Origin: Syntrophomonas sp. DTU019
GTDB lineage: Bacteria > Bacillota > Syntrophomonadia > Syntrophomonadales > Syntrophomonadaceae
DNA: 64,000 nt
Direction of reading: 5' to 3'
Assembly (NCBI GenBank): GCA_913757435.1
Contig: CAJYDM010000001.1
Location: 248,001-312,000, forward strand
The notes under the pieces are model-generated. The model saw nothing but the letters and a program-made list of their open reading frames with translations. It did not search any database and was not told the origin of the DNA. Of the stretch, positions 8,909 through 18,166 are shown piece after piece; positions within the stretch are counted from its first letter, which is position 1, and each line of letters opens with the position of its first letter. The position numbers and the translations under genes are program-made.

Positions 8909-9427
8909 ATGAGCGAATTCGTGGAAAAAGTCAAAGACAATGCAGCCAATAATTTTAAAGTTGGCCTCAACTGCGCTGAATCAGTGTTTAAAGCGGTTAT
9001 GGATACCGGGGTGGCTCCTGAGTTTCCTGCAGAAGCAGTGGCCATGGCTACCGGCTTCGGAGGTGGAATGGGACTGGCCGGCAACAATTGCGGTGCCCTG
9101 GTAGGTGCGATAATGGCTGTAGGAGCGGTGCATGGGCGCAAAAATCCGCTGGAGGGTGAATTTGCTGAACGCGTGGATCGTTTATACGGTAATCCCGGAC
9201 TGTACAGATTCTTCAATGGAATGTCACATGAATTTAAAGAAAAATATGGCGCTCTAGACTGCAAAACTCTTAACGAGGGCTATCCTGAGTGGCAGGACAA
9301 AGGTCGGTTTAAAGCCTGCATGAAGATGGTTATCGCAGCGGCAGGAATGGCGGCAGAATATATAGAAAAGGGCAACACTGAGGGTTATACTCAACCCTTC
9401 GGAGAAAACGTGGCTGGCAAAGTATAA
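8909..9427 (+). CDS. C_GCAxxG_C_C family redox protein
   Basis: A 172-residue protein with the spaced cysteine pattern that defines the family. Cys lies in 'GLNCAESV' near residue 21, 'GNNCGALVGA' near 58 has the central C-G-A core, and later Cys appear in 'LDCKTL' and 'RFKACMKMV'. The Gly-rich 'ATGFGGGMGLAG' segment precedes the central motif. Members are common in anaerobes and are thought to have a redox or cofactor role, but no reaction is proven. A strong ribosome binding site (AAGGAGG) precedes the ATG. The gene appears monocistronic, with a folded leader upstream and a terminator downstream. Confidence 0.85.
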   Translation: MSEFVEKVKDNAANNFKVGLNCAESVFKAVMDTGVAPEFPAEAVAMATGFGGGMGLAGNNCGALVGAIMAVGAVHGRKNPLEGEFAERVDRLYGNPGLYRFFNGMSHEFKEKYGALDCKTLNEGYPEWQDKGRFKACMKMVIAAAGMAAEYIEKGNTEGYTQPFGENVAGKV

Positions 9428-9454
9428 CCTATATTTTGGTCAATACACAAGTAT

Positions 9455-9482
9455 AAGAAAGCGGCATTGAGCCGCTTTCTTA
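9455..9482 (+). terminator. Rho-independent terminator
   Basis: A perfect 11-bp stem, AAGAAAGCGGC / GCCGCTTTCTT, with a 5-base loop, about 27 bases after the stop of the C_GCAxxG_C_C gene. The 3' arm ends in T-rich sequence. Confidence 0.85.
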
Positions 9483-10041
9483 TTTCACATTCTATGCAGT
9501 CACAGAACGTTTATCTGATTATCCTGGATTGCTGATGTCCAGACAAGATATCCCAATATTCAATGATTTATCTTTAATAAACCCAATCTTGCTCGGCGCT
9601 ATGTACCGCTTCTGCAATTTGTAAAGCGGCTCCATTTGTGCTATTTTGTTATGTAGACCATCATGGGGATAATCAGTCACATATTATCAAAGACAATAAC
9701 ATGATCAGCATATGAGACAGTATTCGAGAGGCAATCCCATAAGAGTTTGGTTTATTTTGTTCCATTATATTAATAAATTAACTAAAAGCAGATCATCCAA
9801 AGTCACTGATGTTGGGAATAATAAACATGAAGGGTTATTAATAAGGTTAATTACGGGTAACAGAGGAATTGTACTTTAGTAAAACACAAATGGGATCAGA
9901 AGTGTTGTCCCTTTCCCGTAACGGAAAGGGACTATCTTTTCAAGCTAAAAAGAAGATTACCAGGCCATCAACGATGATAAACATGACACCTAATTAAGAA
10001 AAGTGACTGTCCGCAGTGAAGATATCTACTAAGCCAATAGG
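9483..10041. other. Long AT-rich intergenic region with one inverted repeat
   Basis: No supported gene. A perfect 10-bp inverted repeat (GTCCCTTTCC at 9907-9916 and GGAAAGGGAC at 9923-9932) is followed by TATCTTTT on the plus strand, so it resembles a weak terminator. No transcript reaching it is evident. The rest shows nothing I can name. Confidence 0.4.
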
Positions 10042-10728
10042 TTAAACATCTTCATCCTGGTCAGTATCGAGTTCCACGCAGGTAAAATCTTTGACAATAT
10101 CCTCTATTACCTCTACCTGTAAGGTTTCATTATCTTTCATGAATTTATAGATGCCATTATTAAAATCGGTACCGATTTCTTTAAAAAAGATGCCTTCACA
10201 GACCGCATCTTTTGAGCATTTGAAAACCAGACGAAAGTGATCGTCTTCCTTTATCAAATAAGAGCGTATGCCTTTTTCGTAATTTAGATGAGGATCTTTG
10301 AGATAACGGGCTACTGATATGATGTGCAAGTCTACAAAGGGTATTTCGCGTAATAATAAATTTACAATCGATTCTTTGGTCATTTGTTCCCAGCGGCTTT
10401 GGGCGGTCTGGCCTATAATTATTTGAGTTATGTTTCTTTGCCGTGCAGTCTCGGCAATCACTTTATAGGTGGGCCGTCTATCATTATCCTTCAGGATAAA
10501 ACCATCAGCATTCATCTCAGCCGCCAACTGTTTCCACTTGGAGATATAATTGGACTTTTCGGCATCCAATTCGTCAAAAGGTTTGGGATCTACAGTCAGA
10601 ATATAGAGCGGGCAATCAAATATTTTGGCAATTGCACAGCCCCGCCGTATGAGCCGTTCACCATTGGGTCCATAATAGACACAAACGAGGATGCTTTCGT
10701 CCATGCGGTTTTTTTTCTTCTTCAGCAT
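10042..10728 (-). CDS. Universal stress protein-domain protein
   Basis: 228 residues. The first 130 or so form a UspA-like nucleotide-binding fold ('ILVCVYYGPNGERLIRRG' at the start, 'ITQIIIGQTAQSRWEQMTKES' as the family's late glycine-containing motif), similar to the USP domain found in KdpD-type sensors. The remaining 90 residues are unassigned and acidic at the end. It has a KKKK-rich N-terminus and a GAGGT ribosome binding site. It is divergent from mrpA with about 145 bases between starts. A link to cation homeostasis is therefore plausible but inferred only from position. Confidence 0.7.
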   Translation of the reverse strand: MLKKKKNRMDESILVCVYYGPNGERLIRRGCAIAKIFDCPLYILTVDPKPFDELDAEKSNYISKWKQLAAEMNADGFILKDNDRRPTYKVIAETARQRNITQIIIGQTAQSRWEQMTKESIVNLLLREIPFVDLHIISVARYLKDPHLNYEKGIRSYLIKEDDHFRLVFKCSKDAVCEGIFFKEIGTDFNNGIYKFMKDNETLQVEVIEDIVKDFTCVELDTDQDEDV

Positions 10729-10874
10729 TTACATCTACCTCGGAATCGCTGTAAAGTCCGTCTAAACCCAAAGACAATTGAGTTAACAATGACTATAACT
10801 CATGGCACATCAACAGTCAATCTAATTTATCTCTTAGCAGTCCCTTAATAACCATCAGTAAGGAGGGAGGATCA

Positions 10875-13283
10875 ATGTCCTGGTTCTATCCCATAATGTC
10901 TACACCATTTTTATCTGCTCTTCTAGTCCCTTTGTTATATAAGAGATTTAACTCTCGCATTCACACAGGCTGGTTCATCCTTCTGGTTCCGTTAACGATT
11001 TTTTGCCATCTTCTGTCTTATGTACGTATGATTGCTTTTAGAAAGACCTTCAATCTGACCCTTCCCTGGATTCCCTCCTATGGTATTAACTTAACTGTCA
11101 ATATCGACGGACTATCCTTTATCTTTGGCCTAATCATCGCAGGGATGGGCTTTTTGGTCGTATTGTATTCCATCTATTATATGTCCAGGCATAAGGAAGC
11201 TCTGGACAATTTCTATATCTATCTGCTCTTATTTATGGGATCCATGCTGGGCCTGGTTTTTGTTGATAATATATTGGTTTTATACCTTTTCTGGGAGCTG
11301 ACCAGCATTTCTTCTTTTTTATTGATAGCCTTTTGGTTTGAACGGCAGAATTCAAGAGCTGCTGCCGGGAAGTCACTGCTGATTACAATTTTCGGGGGAT
11401 TATCGATGCTGGCCGGTTTCCTCCTGCTTCATATCATTACAGATACCTATAGCATTGGCGCAATGATGAGCCAGGCCGAGATGATCCGGTCCCATTCCTT
11501 ATTTATTCCGGCCATGATCCTGATTCTGATTGGGGCCTTTACAAAATCAGCTCAATTCCCTTTCAGCATCTGGCTGCCAGCTGCTATGGAAGCACCTACT
11601 CCGGTAAGTGCTTACCTACATTCGGCCACCATGGTTAAAGCAGGAATCTATTTGGTGGCTCGCTTCACTATCATTTTTGGCGGCACTTCGGAATGGTTCT
11701 GGCTTGTATCTGGTGCCGGTCTGATCACACTGTTATATGGCTCCATCAGCGCAGTAAAACAGACCGATTTAAAAACCCTATTGGCTTACTCCACCATCAG
11801 CCAATTGGGGCTGATTATGACCTTATTGGGGTTGGGATCTGCGGCCTTGTATTTTGACTCCATACAGGAAGGAGCCATATATGCTATAGCCACCTTTGCC
11901 GCCATTTTTCACATGTTGAACCATTCTACATTCAAAGGTTGTTTGTTTATGGTGGTGGGCATTATAGACTATGAACTCGGGACTCGAGATATTAAGAGAT
12001 TAGGGGGCTTGTTCCACTTAATGCCCATTTCTTTTCTACTGACCCTGGCCGGAAGCCTGGCAATGGCAGGCTTCCCCCCTTTTAATGGATTTTTAAGCAA
12101 GGAGTTATTTTTTGCAGCACTGTTAAACGCAGCCCAAATGCCCATTTTTAATATGCCCTATTGGGGTACTATATTGGCATTTCTGGCCTGGTTTGCGAGT
12201 GTGTTAACTTTTGTTTATTGCCTGACCATCCTGCTCAAGACCTTTATGGGCAGAGCAAGAGGTCATAAATTGAAAAAGAAACCCCGTGAAGCTTCGATGG
12301 GCATGTTGATTTCCCCGTTTATACTGGCAGCTCTGGTCATAGGGATCTTTTTCTACCACCAGGTTTTTTCCCAATATTTGCTTATTCCTGCTGGGGAGGC
12401 GGTTCTGCCCACATTGTCCGGCTCTATGCATATTGAAGTCAAGGCCTGGCATGGTTTTAGTACCGAATTATTAATGACCCTGGGAGTAATAGCGGCTGGA
12501 ATATTGTTGTACATAACAATGAGCCAATGGTTGCGGATCTATAATTACTATCCGATGGGTTTGACCTTGAATAGTCTATATGAATTGTTTATGGAAAAGC
12601 TGGAAGGGGGTTCTCTGGCCATAACCAAAGGCTTTATGACCGGCTCGGTAAGGCATTATCTGCTTTATATACTGACATTTATTATCCTGGTTATGGGAGC
12701 CGCTATGCTGCTATTGAAAGGCATATCATTTGACTCATCCCAGGATGCAGTGGTCAGCTTTTATGAACTGGCCTTGCTGTTGGGAATGATCGCTACTGCC
12801 GTAACCGTTCTGTTGGCCGGGGCAAGGCTGACGGCAGTCATTGCTGTAGGGGCTTTGGGGTTTCTGGTGGTTTTCTTTTTTGTCCTCTTTCGAGCACCTG
12901 ATTTGGCCCTTACTCAGTTGGTGGTGGAAACTGTAACCACGGTATTATTCTTGCTGTGTTTTTACCATTTGCCGCAACTGCGTAAGGAGAGCATTCCCAT
13001 AGGCTCTAAGGCAGTAAATGCTGTAGTCTCGGTAGGGGTCGGTATGATTATGGCCGTTGTGGCTCTTTCGGCCAATGGCCTGCGATCATTTGCACCAATT
13101 TCCAGCTATTATGAAAACGCTTATGTGCTGGCTGGAGCCAAAAATATTGTAAATGCCATCCTGGTTGATTTTCGGGGATTTGACACCATGCTTGAAATCC
13201 TGGTGCTTACCCTGGCCGGGCTAGGGGTATATACACTGATAAAACTTCGCTGGGCAGGGGGGAAAGAGGATGAAGCGGCCTAA
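10875..13283 (+). CDS. mrpA: Mrp Na+/H+ antiporter subunit A
   Basis: 802 residues, the usual MrpA length: a NuoL-like proton-channel subunit fused to C-terminal MbhD/MbhE-like helices. Conserved acidic and lysine residues of the antiporter family are visible in 'LFWELTSISSF' and in 'GAFTKSAQFPFSIWLP' and 'HSATMVKAGIY'. The C-terminal part (about 640-800) holds 'FRAPDLALTQLVVE' and 'VDFRGFDTMLEILVL', typical of the fused MbhD/MbhE portion. It exchanges cytoplasmic Na+ for H+ as part of a seven-subunit membrane complex. It is the first gene of mrpABCDEFG, with AAGGAGGGAGG before the ATG. Confidence 0.95.
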   Translation: MSWFYPIMSTPFLSALLVPLLYKRFNSRIHTGWFILLVPLTIFCHLLSYVRMIAFRKTFNLTLPWIPSYGINLTVNIDGLSFIFGLIIAGMGFLVVLYSIYYMSRHKEALDNFYIYLLLFMGSMLGLVFVDNILVLYLFWELTSISSFLLIAFWFERQNSRAAAGKSLLITIFGGLSMLAGFLLLHIITDTYSIGAMMSQAEMIRSHSLFIPAMILILIGAFTKSAQFPFSIWLPAAMEAPTPVSAYLHSATMVKAGIYLVARFTIIFGGTSEWFWLVSGAGLITLLYGSISAVKQTDLKTLLAYSTISQLGLIMTLLGLGSAALYFDSIQEGAIYAIATFAAIFHMLNHSTFKGCLFMVVGIIDYELGTRDIKRLGGLFHLMPISFLLTLAGSLAMAGFPPFNGFLSKELFFAALLNAAQMPIFNMPYWGTILAFLAWFASVLTFVYCLTILLKTFMGRARGHKLKKKPREASMGMLISPFILAALVIGIFFYHQVFSQYLLIPAGEAVLPTLSGSMHIEVKAWHGFSTELLMTLGVIAAGILLYITMSQWLRIYNYYPMGLTLNSLYELFMEKLEGGSLAITKGFMTGSVRHYLLYILTFIILVMGAAMLLLKGISFDSSQDAVVSFYELALLLGMIATAVTVLLAGARLTAVIAVGALGFLVVFFFVLFRAPDLALTQLVVETVTTVLFLLCFYHLPQLRKESIPIGSKAVNAVVSVGVGMIMAVVALSANGLRSFAPISSYYENAYVLAGAKNIVNAILVDFRGFDTMLEILVLTLAGLGVYTLIKLRWAGGKEDEAA

Positions 13284-13695
13284 TGATGTCATTCTGCGAA
13301 CCGTTACCAAAGTAGCGGTGGTGATTATACTCACCTTTTCTATCCATCTCTTTATTTCCGGACATCATTATCCCGGGGGAGGGTTTATTGGAGGGCTGGC
13401 TTTTACGGCAGCTATTACTCTACTCTTCCTGGTTTATGGCATTGACACCATCAGGAAGAATATCTCTGTGGATTTTAAAGCTGTGGCTGCAATTGGGGTG
13501 TTGATATCTGTTCTTACCGGGGTGGGAGGAATGATGGCCGGGAAACCCTTTTTGAACCAAACCAGCGGGCCTGTGGATCTACCGCTTTTGGGGGACACAA
13601 TGCTGGCCACTGCGGTTTTATTCGATGTAGGAGTTGCCCTAGCTGTCATAGGAACAGCTTTGACAATTATTATGAGCATAGGTGATGATCATTAA
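13270..13695 (+). CDS. mrpB: Mrp antiporter subunit B
   Basis: 141 residues, four predicted membrane helices. The 'SGHHYPGGGFIGGLAFTAA' motif is the hallmark of the MrpB/MnhB domain. It overlaps the end of mrpA by 14 bases, so translation is probably coupled. It is an essential part of the hetero-oligomeric Na+/H+ antiporter, with no separate activity known. Confidence 0.94.
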   Translation: MKRPNDVILRTVTKVAVVIILTFSIHLFISGHHYPGGGFIGGLAFTAAITLLFLVYGIDTIRKNISVDFKAVAAIGVLISVLTGVGGMMAGKPFLNQTSGPVDLPLLGDTMLATAVLFDVGVALAVIGTALTIIMSIGDDH

Positions 13696-14034
13696 ATGGA
13701 GACCTTAATGTCAATAGTGGTGGGGATTTTATTCGCCATTGGGACTTATTTGATCTTATCGAAAACGTTGTTGCGGATTATCTTAGGGACATCGATTATT
13801 GGCCACGGGGTAAATCTGCTGATTTTAACCATGGGCGGATTAAAAAAAGGCGGTCCACCTATAATCGGTTTAAATACGCAGTATTTTACCGATCCTCTGC
13901 CACAGGCCCTGATATTAACCGCGATTGTTATCAATTTTGCCACCACGGCACTTCTTCTGGTATTGAGTTATCGTGCCTATGCAGTAGTCGGAACCGATAA
14001 CGTCGAACAATTAAGAGGGCTTGAGGATGAATAA
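13696..14034 (+). CDS. mrpC: Mrp antiporter subunit C
   Basis: 112 residues, a NuoK-like three-helix subunit. 'IGTYLILSKTLLRIILG' and 'GHGVNLLILTMG' are typical MrpC/MnhC segments, with 'DPLPQALILTAIVI' following. The ATG abuts the mrpB stop directly, giving tight coupling in the operon. Confidence 0.94.
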   Translation: METLMSIVVGILFAIGTYLILSKTLLRIILGTSIIGHGVNLLILTMGGLKKGGPPIIGLNTQYFTDPLPQALILTAIVINFATTALLLVLSYRAYAVVGTDNVEQLRGLEDE

Positions 14035-15514
14035 CTTAATCATAGGCCCCATTATTATTCCTATTATTATTGGACTGGTCTTGGTGGTTTGCAGAAACAG
14101 CCTTGGCCTGCATAGGTTCTTAAGCCTGCTCGCCACAGTCCTAATTGGGTTGGCAGCAGTTTTATTACTGGAGCAGATCAGAACCGGAGGGATGCAAATC
14201 CTCAATTTAGGCGGATGGGAAGCACCGTTGGGCATTACCCTGGTTGCAGACATGTTTGCCGTTCTGCTGGTTTTGGTAACAGCCCTGATAGCTTTCTGTT
14301 GCTTGTGGTATGCTTGTTCATCTATTGGGATGGGGAGAGAAAGACACTACTTTTATCCCCTATGTTTGTTCCTGATTGCCGGGGTAAATGGCTCTTTTTT
14401 GACCGGTGATATTTTTAACCTGTTTGTATGTTTCGAAGTCATGCTGGTAGCCTCTTATGTATTGATTTCCCTGGGGGGAACCAAGATCCAGCTAAGAGAG
14501 TCTATTAAATATGTTTTGATCAATATGATCTCTTCTTTTCTATTCCTGGTAGCGTTGGCTTACTTATATGCCATCACCGGAACCCTAAACCTGGCTCACC
14601 TGTCTATTCGGGTTGCGCAATCAGGACAAGGCGGTTTGATGACCGTGGTGGCCTTGTTGTTTCTAACCGTTTTCAGTTTAAAAGCGGCCTTGTTTCTTTT
14701 CTATTGGCTGCCTGGCTCTTACAGTGCCCCTCCTACCGCAATAGCAGCCATATTTGCCGCCTTACTGACCAAGGTAGGAGTCTATGCCATTGTCCGCCTG
14801 TTTTCCTTGGTTTTTTATCATGACCTTGGAGCAACGCATCTCTTCATCGGGGCTTTGGCTGCAGCATCCATGGTGTTGGGGGCCATGGGTGCTGTGGCCT
14901 ATGATGATATAAAGAAGATCATCACCTATAATGTGGTGATATCAATTGGATTCATTTTAGCTGGTTTTGCTTCTTTTTCATTGGTGGGCATGAGGGGAAT
15001 GGTCTATTATTTGCTTCATGATATGATTGTAAAGGCTTTACTCTTTCTTTCGGGGGGCACGGTAATACATCTGACCGGTACGGCCAAAATCAGGGAGGTG
15101 AGCGGCTTGATCCGCCTGCATCCCCAATTGGGCTGGATGTTCTTTATTGCCGCCCTGTCGGTGTCGGGTATACCCCCATTAAGCGGCTTTATCGGCAAGG
15201 TCTTCATCACCACCGGGGTTTTTCAAAGCGCATACTATTGGCTGGGCGGAATCGGTCTGTTTACTAGTCTCATGGTGCTGTATTCGGTTATGAAGATATT
15301 TATGAATGTATTTTGGGGACATACCAATCTTACCGAAGAGACGGAAAAGGGAACAACTCAAGGATTGCTGCCGCCAATTGTCGTCTTGACAGCTTTAACC
15401 ATAGCTCTTGGCTTAGGAGCAGAAGGCATTCACGAGTATGTGGATTTGGCCGTAGAAGGGTTGCTGAATCCGAACCTCTATACAGATGCAGTTTTGGCCC
15501 AAAATGGAAAGTAA
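14027..15514 (+). CDS. mrpD: Mrp antiporter subunit D
   Basis: About 495 residues, a NuoN/NuoM-type antiporter-like subunit with about 14 membrane helices. The conserved glutamate is in 'FVCFEVMLVASY' and the key lysines in 'SLKAALFLFYWLPGSY' and 'ALLTKVGVYAIVRL'. The start is taken at the ATG at 14027, which overlaps mrpC by 8 bases and has AGAGGG upstream; a TTG two codons earlier is less likely. With MrpA it forms the two probable ion channels of the complex. Confidence 0.94.
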   Translation: MNNLIIGPIIIPIIIGLVLVVCRNSLGLHRFLSLLATVLIGLAAVLLLEQIRTGGMQILNLGGWEAPLGITLVADMFAVLLVLVTALIAFCCLWYACSSIGMGRERHYFYPLCLFLIAGVNGSFLTGDIFNLFVCFEVMLVASYVLISLGGTKIQLRESIKYVLINMISSFLFLVALAYLYAITGTLNLAHLSIRVAQSGQGGLMTVVALLFLTVFSLKAALFLFYWLPGSYSAPPTAIAAIFAALLTKVGVYAIVRLFSLVFYHDLGATHLFIGALAAASMVLGAMGAVAYDDIKKIITYNVVISIGFILAGFASFSLVGMRGMVYYLLHDMIVKALLFLSGGTVIHLTGTAKIREVSGLIRLHPQLGWMFFIAALSVSGIPPLSGFIGKVFITTGVFQSAYYWLGGIGLFTSLMVLYSVMKIFMNVFWGHTNLTEETEKGTTQGLLPPIVVLTALTIALGLGAEGIHEYVDLAVEGLLNPNLYTDAVLAQNGK

Positions 15515-15535
15515 GGGAAAGAAGGTGACTTACCA

Positions 15536-16015
15536 ATTTCTCTGCAAGTATTAATAAATATATTAATCGGCGTTTTATGGATGTTTTTTCAGGACAATTG
15601 GAGTGTTTTGAGTTTCACCAGCGGTTATTTGATCGGCTTATTGATTTTATTCGGTTTGCAACGCTTTATCAGCAGTAAGTATTATCTGTTTACTCTACTG
15701 GATGTGTTAAAGCTATTCTTGCTCTTTATTGCTGAACTATTTACGTCCAGTATGGTGGTTATAGGTAAGATTTTACAGCCCAAGATCAACATCAAACCTG
15801 GAATACTGTCTTTGGATACCAGTTTACAAGGGGATGTGGAGGTGACCTTACTGGCCTTACTGCTTACTTTAACCCCGGGTTCGGTGGTAATAGAGATTTC
15901 CCCTGACAATAAGGTTTTATACGTTCATGCCATGGATATTCCCGAACTGAGTGATGGTGTTCGCCGGTCACAAATCAGATTCGAAAGAGCGATTAAGAAG
16001 GTGACCAGGCCATGA
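15536..16015 (+). CDS. mrpE: Mrp antiporter subunit E, probable non-ATG start
   Basis: MrpE is needed for assembly of the Mrp complex. The first ATG (15581) would give 144 residues and cut off the first helix. The same frame is open back to the mrpD stop and encodes the normal MrpE N-terminus ('SLQVLINILIGVLWMFFQ'), but offers no ATG, GTG or TTG. An ATT at 15536 lies 7 bases after AAGGTGA and gives 159 residues, the family's normal length. Alternatively, a GTG at 15525 with AAGGG upstream starts a different frame and would need a 1-base shift. The rest matches MrpE, with a basic cytoplasmic tail. It overlaps mrpF by 4 bases. Confidence 0.85.
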   Translation: MSLQVLINILIGVLWMFFQDNWSVLSFTSGYLIGLLILFGLQRFISSKYYLFTLLDVLKLFLLFIAELFTSSMVVIGKILQPKINIKPGILSLDTSLQGDVEVTLLALLLTLTPGSVVIEISPDNKVLYVHAMDIPELSDGVRRSQIRFERAIKKVTRP

Positions 16016-16296
16016 TACCGTGGATATTGTTTTTTTCCTTAAGTTTTTTGACATTCTCCATATTGGCAACAATTTACCGGTTGATAAAGGGGCCCACCGC
16101 TTCTGAGCGGGTTATGGCATTGGATGCCTTGGGAATTTATCTGATTTCAGGGGTAGCGATATTTTCCATTTTGCTTAAAAGCAGGGCATTTTTTGAAATA
16201 ATACTCCTGATTGGCATTCTTTCTTTCGTTGGTACTATCGCTTTGGCAAGATTTCTTGAGAGGGGTGCTGTCTTTGAGCGAAACCAATCTGATTGA
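16012..16296 (+). CDS. mrpF: Mrp antiporter subunit F
   Basis: 94 residues and three helices. 'RLIKGPTASERVMALDALG' is the MrpF/MnhF signature. The start ATG overlaps the mrpE stop (ATGA-type junction). It belongs to the Na+/H+ antiporter complex. Confidence 0.93.
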   Translation: MIPWILFFSLSFLTFSILATIYRLIKGPTASERVMALDALGIYLISGVAIFSILLKSRAFFEIILLIGILSFVGTIALARFLERGAVFERNQSD

Positions 16297-16639
16297 ATTG
16301 GGTATTGCGATCATTGTGTTGGTTGGGACAATATTCGGCTTTATCAGTTCCATTGGCTTCATCCGCTTGCCGGATATTTACAACCGCGCCCATGCCCTTT
16401 CGAAAAGTTCTACTTTAAGTGTGCTATTTGTTCTTCTGGGGACTTTCCTTTTTTTTGTAATGGTAGAGGGATATTTTAGTATTAAATTGTTTTTGGGGAT
16501 TTTCTTTGTCTTTCTAACCGCTCCTGTGTCTAGCCATGTTATCTGCCGGTCTGCATATCGTTGTCATGTAGAACTGGCCCCAGAAAGCGTGCAAGATGAT
16601 TTAGAAGCGTTAATAGAAGAGTATACCTGTAAGTCATAA
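16274..16639 (+). CDS. mrpG: Mrp antiporter subunit G
   Basis: About 121 residues. The 'IGFIRLPDIYNRAHALSKSS' stretch is the MrpG/MnhG signature; three helices and an acidic tail are present. The longer open frame from 16211 is out-of-frame mrpF sequence. The TTG at 16274 has GAGAGGGG 8 bases upstream and gives the family's usual length, so I use it. It overlaps mrpF by 23 bases and is the last gene of the operon. Confidence 0.9.
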   Translation: MSETNLIELGIAIIVLVGTIFGFISSIGFIRLPDIYNRAHALSKSSTLSVLFVLLGTFLFFVMVEGYFSIKLFLGIFFVFLTAPVSSHVICRSAYRCHVELAPESVQDDLEALIEEYTCKS

Positions 16640-16658
16640 GGCAATACCAACATGCTGA

Positions 16659-16709
16659 CAAAAAACATATTCCTTTAGGCCAGGGGGGAGTAGCCCAAAG
16701 GAATATGTT
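16659..16709 (-). terminator. Terminator of liv operon (possibly bidirectional)
   Basis: A long stem, AACATATTCCTTT with AAAGGAATATGTT (16664-16676 and 16697-16709), extended by GGC/GCC. On the minus strand it ends in TTTTTTG, so it should stop livF transcription. It also lies just past mrpG and may serve both operons. Confidence 0.8.
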
Positions 16710-16740
16710 GTGTAGGGTAATCATTTGTCCATTAAAAGCC

Positions 16741-17457
16741 CTATAATCCCAGGTAGGCCTTTTTAATGTGAGGGTTGTTGAGTAGTTCAGTTGAAGGACC
16801 ATCCATTGTAATAAAGCCGTTCTCCAGCACATATCCCCGTTTGCTTAGGCCAAGCGCTTTCTTGACATTTTGTTCCACCAAGAGAACTGTAATATTTTGC
16901 TCACTTATTTTCCTGATGGTCTCAAATACGGTTCCTGCCAGCAGGGGAGATAATCCCATGGACGGCTCATCCAGCATCAAGAGACGTGGCATTGCCATCA
17001 AGGCTCTTCCTATGGCTACCATTTGCTGTTCGCCTCCACTCATGGTGCGGCCGATCTGATCCTTACGTTCTGCCAGCCGGGGCAGCAGTTCAAAAACATA
17101 TTCCAGGTTCTCTTTGACCTTGCTGCGAGAGCGGGGCAAGGAAGCCCCGATCAGGAGGTTTTCATAAACTGTCATCAGTGGGAACAGCCTCCTGCCCTCT
17201 GGAACCTGAACAATACCCAATGCAGTGATCTTATGAGGTGGAAGATGGTCGATTCTATAACCATCAAGCCATATTTCACCGTTATTAGGAGTGATTATCC
17301 CGGAGATAGTATTGAGGAGGGTGGTCTTGCCTGCACCATTGGCACCGACTATGCTTATTACTTCCCCTTCTTCAATGTTTAAGGAAATATCTTTTAGAAC
17401 CGTTACATCACCATAACCGGAATTTAATTGTTTTATGCTAATCATTGTCATATTCAT
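16741..17457 (-). CDS. livF: Branched-chain amino acid ABC transporter ATPase LivF
   Basis: About 238 residues. Walker A 'GANGAGKTT', signature 'MSGGEQQM' and Walker B 'LLMLDEPSMGLS' are all present, and the C-terminus is the short LivF-type end. It hydrolyses ATP to power import together with LivG. Several ATGs lie close together at the start (17457, 17451, 17445); the exact one is uncertain. The start overlaps livG. It is the last gene of the livKHMGF operon. Confidence 0.92.
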   Translation of the reverse strand: MNMTMISIKQLNSGYGDVTVLKDISLNIEEGEVISIVGANGAGKTTLLNTISGIITPNNGEIWLDGYRIDHLPPHKITALGIVQVPEGRRLFPLMTVYENLLIGASLPRSRSKVKENLEYVFELLPRLAERKDQIGRTMSGGEQQMVAIGRALMAMPRLLMLDEPSMGLSPLLAGTVFETIRKISEQNITVLLVEQNVKKALGLSKRGYVLENGFITMDGPSTELLNNPHIKKAYLGL

Positions 17458-18166
17458 CACCCAAATATGCTTTAATTACCTCAGGATTGCTGGTAACCTC
17501 CTGAGGGCTTCCCTCGGCTATCTTCCTGCCGTAATCCAAGACCACAATACGGCTGCAAATTGCCATGGTGGCCTGTAAAACATGTTCGATCATCATTATG
17601 GTGATCCCATCTTCATTGATAGATTTGATTAGTTTAATCGCCTCTTCGAGTTCTGTAGGATTTAGTCCTGCCAAAACCTCATCTAGAAGCAGCAATTGGG
17701 GATTGGTCGCCAGGGCTTTGGCCATCTCCAGTCTTTTTCGTTCTGGAATGGTTAGGTTGTGTGCCAAAACGTTTTTCTTGGCTTGTAATCCCACCTTTTC
17801 CATAATATTGGAAGCAATCTGTCTAGCCCCCCGAGGGCTGGAGGTTTTAGCAAAGGCGCCAACCATAATATTCTGCTCTACGGTCATGTTGCCGAAAGGT
17901 TTAACCACCTGGAAGGTTCGCCCTATTCCTTTGTGGCATACCTGATAGGGCTTCAGGCCAGTAATATCCTCACTATTGAATAAGACTTTCCCAGAAGTCG
18001 GTTGATAAACCCCGACAATGAGGTTAAAAGCGGTAGTCTTACCAGCTCCGTTGGGGCCGATCAAACCGAGGGCTTCGCCTTCCTCAAGATGCATATTGAG
18101 ATGATTAACTGCTGTGAGGCCGCCAAATTTGATGGTTAAATCTTTAAGCTCCAGAATCTTTGACAC
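17438..18166 (-). CDS. livG: Branched-chain amino acid ABC transporter ATPase LivG
   Basis: 242 residues. Walker A 'GPNGAGKTT', a LivG-specific long loop ('GRTFQVVKPFGNMTV'), a degenerate signature around 'LTIPERKRLEMAKALA' (LivG proteins carry a variant of LSGGQ), and Walker B 'LLLLDEVLAGLNP'. It overlaps both neighbours, livM and livF, consistent with coupled translation. It pairs with LivF at the membrane permeases LivH/LivM. Confidence 0.92.
   Translation of the reverse strand: MSKILELKDLTIKFGGLTAVNHLNMHLEEGEALGLIGPNGAGKTTAFNLIVGVYQPTSGKVLFNSEDITGLKPYQVCHKGIGRTFQVVKPFGNMTVEQNIMVGAFAKTSSPRGARQIASNIMEKVGLQAKKNVLAHNLTIPERKRLEMAKALATNPQLLLLDEVLAGLNPTELEEAIKLIKSINEDGITIMMIEHVLQATMAICSRIVVLDYGRKIAEGSPQEVTSNPEVIKAYLGDEYDND

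Noticed and set aside
9907-9932. Inverted repeat as a functional terminator
   Set aside because: No gene ends close by on either strand and only a short T-rich tail follows; kept only as a note in the gap entry.
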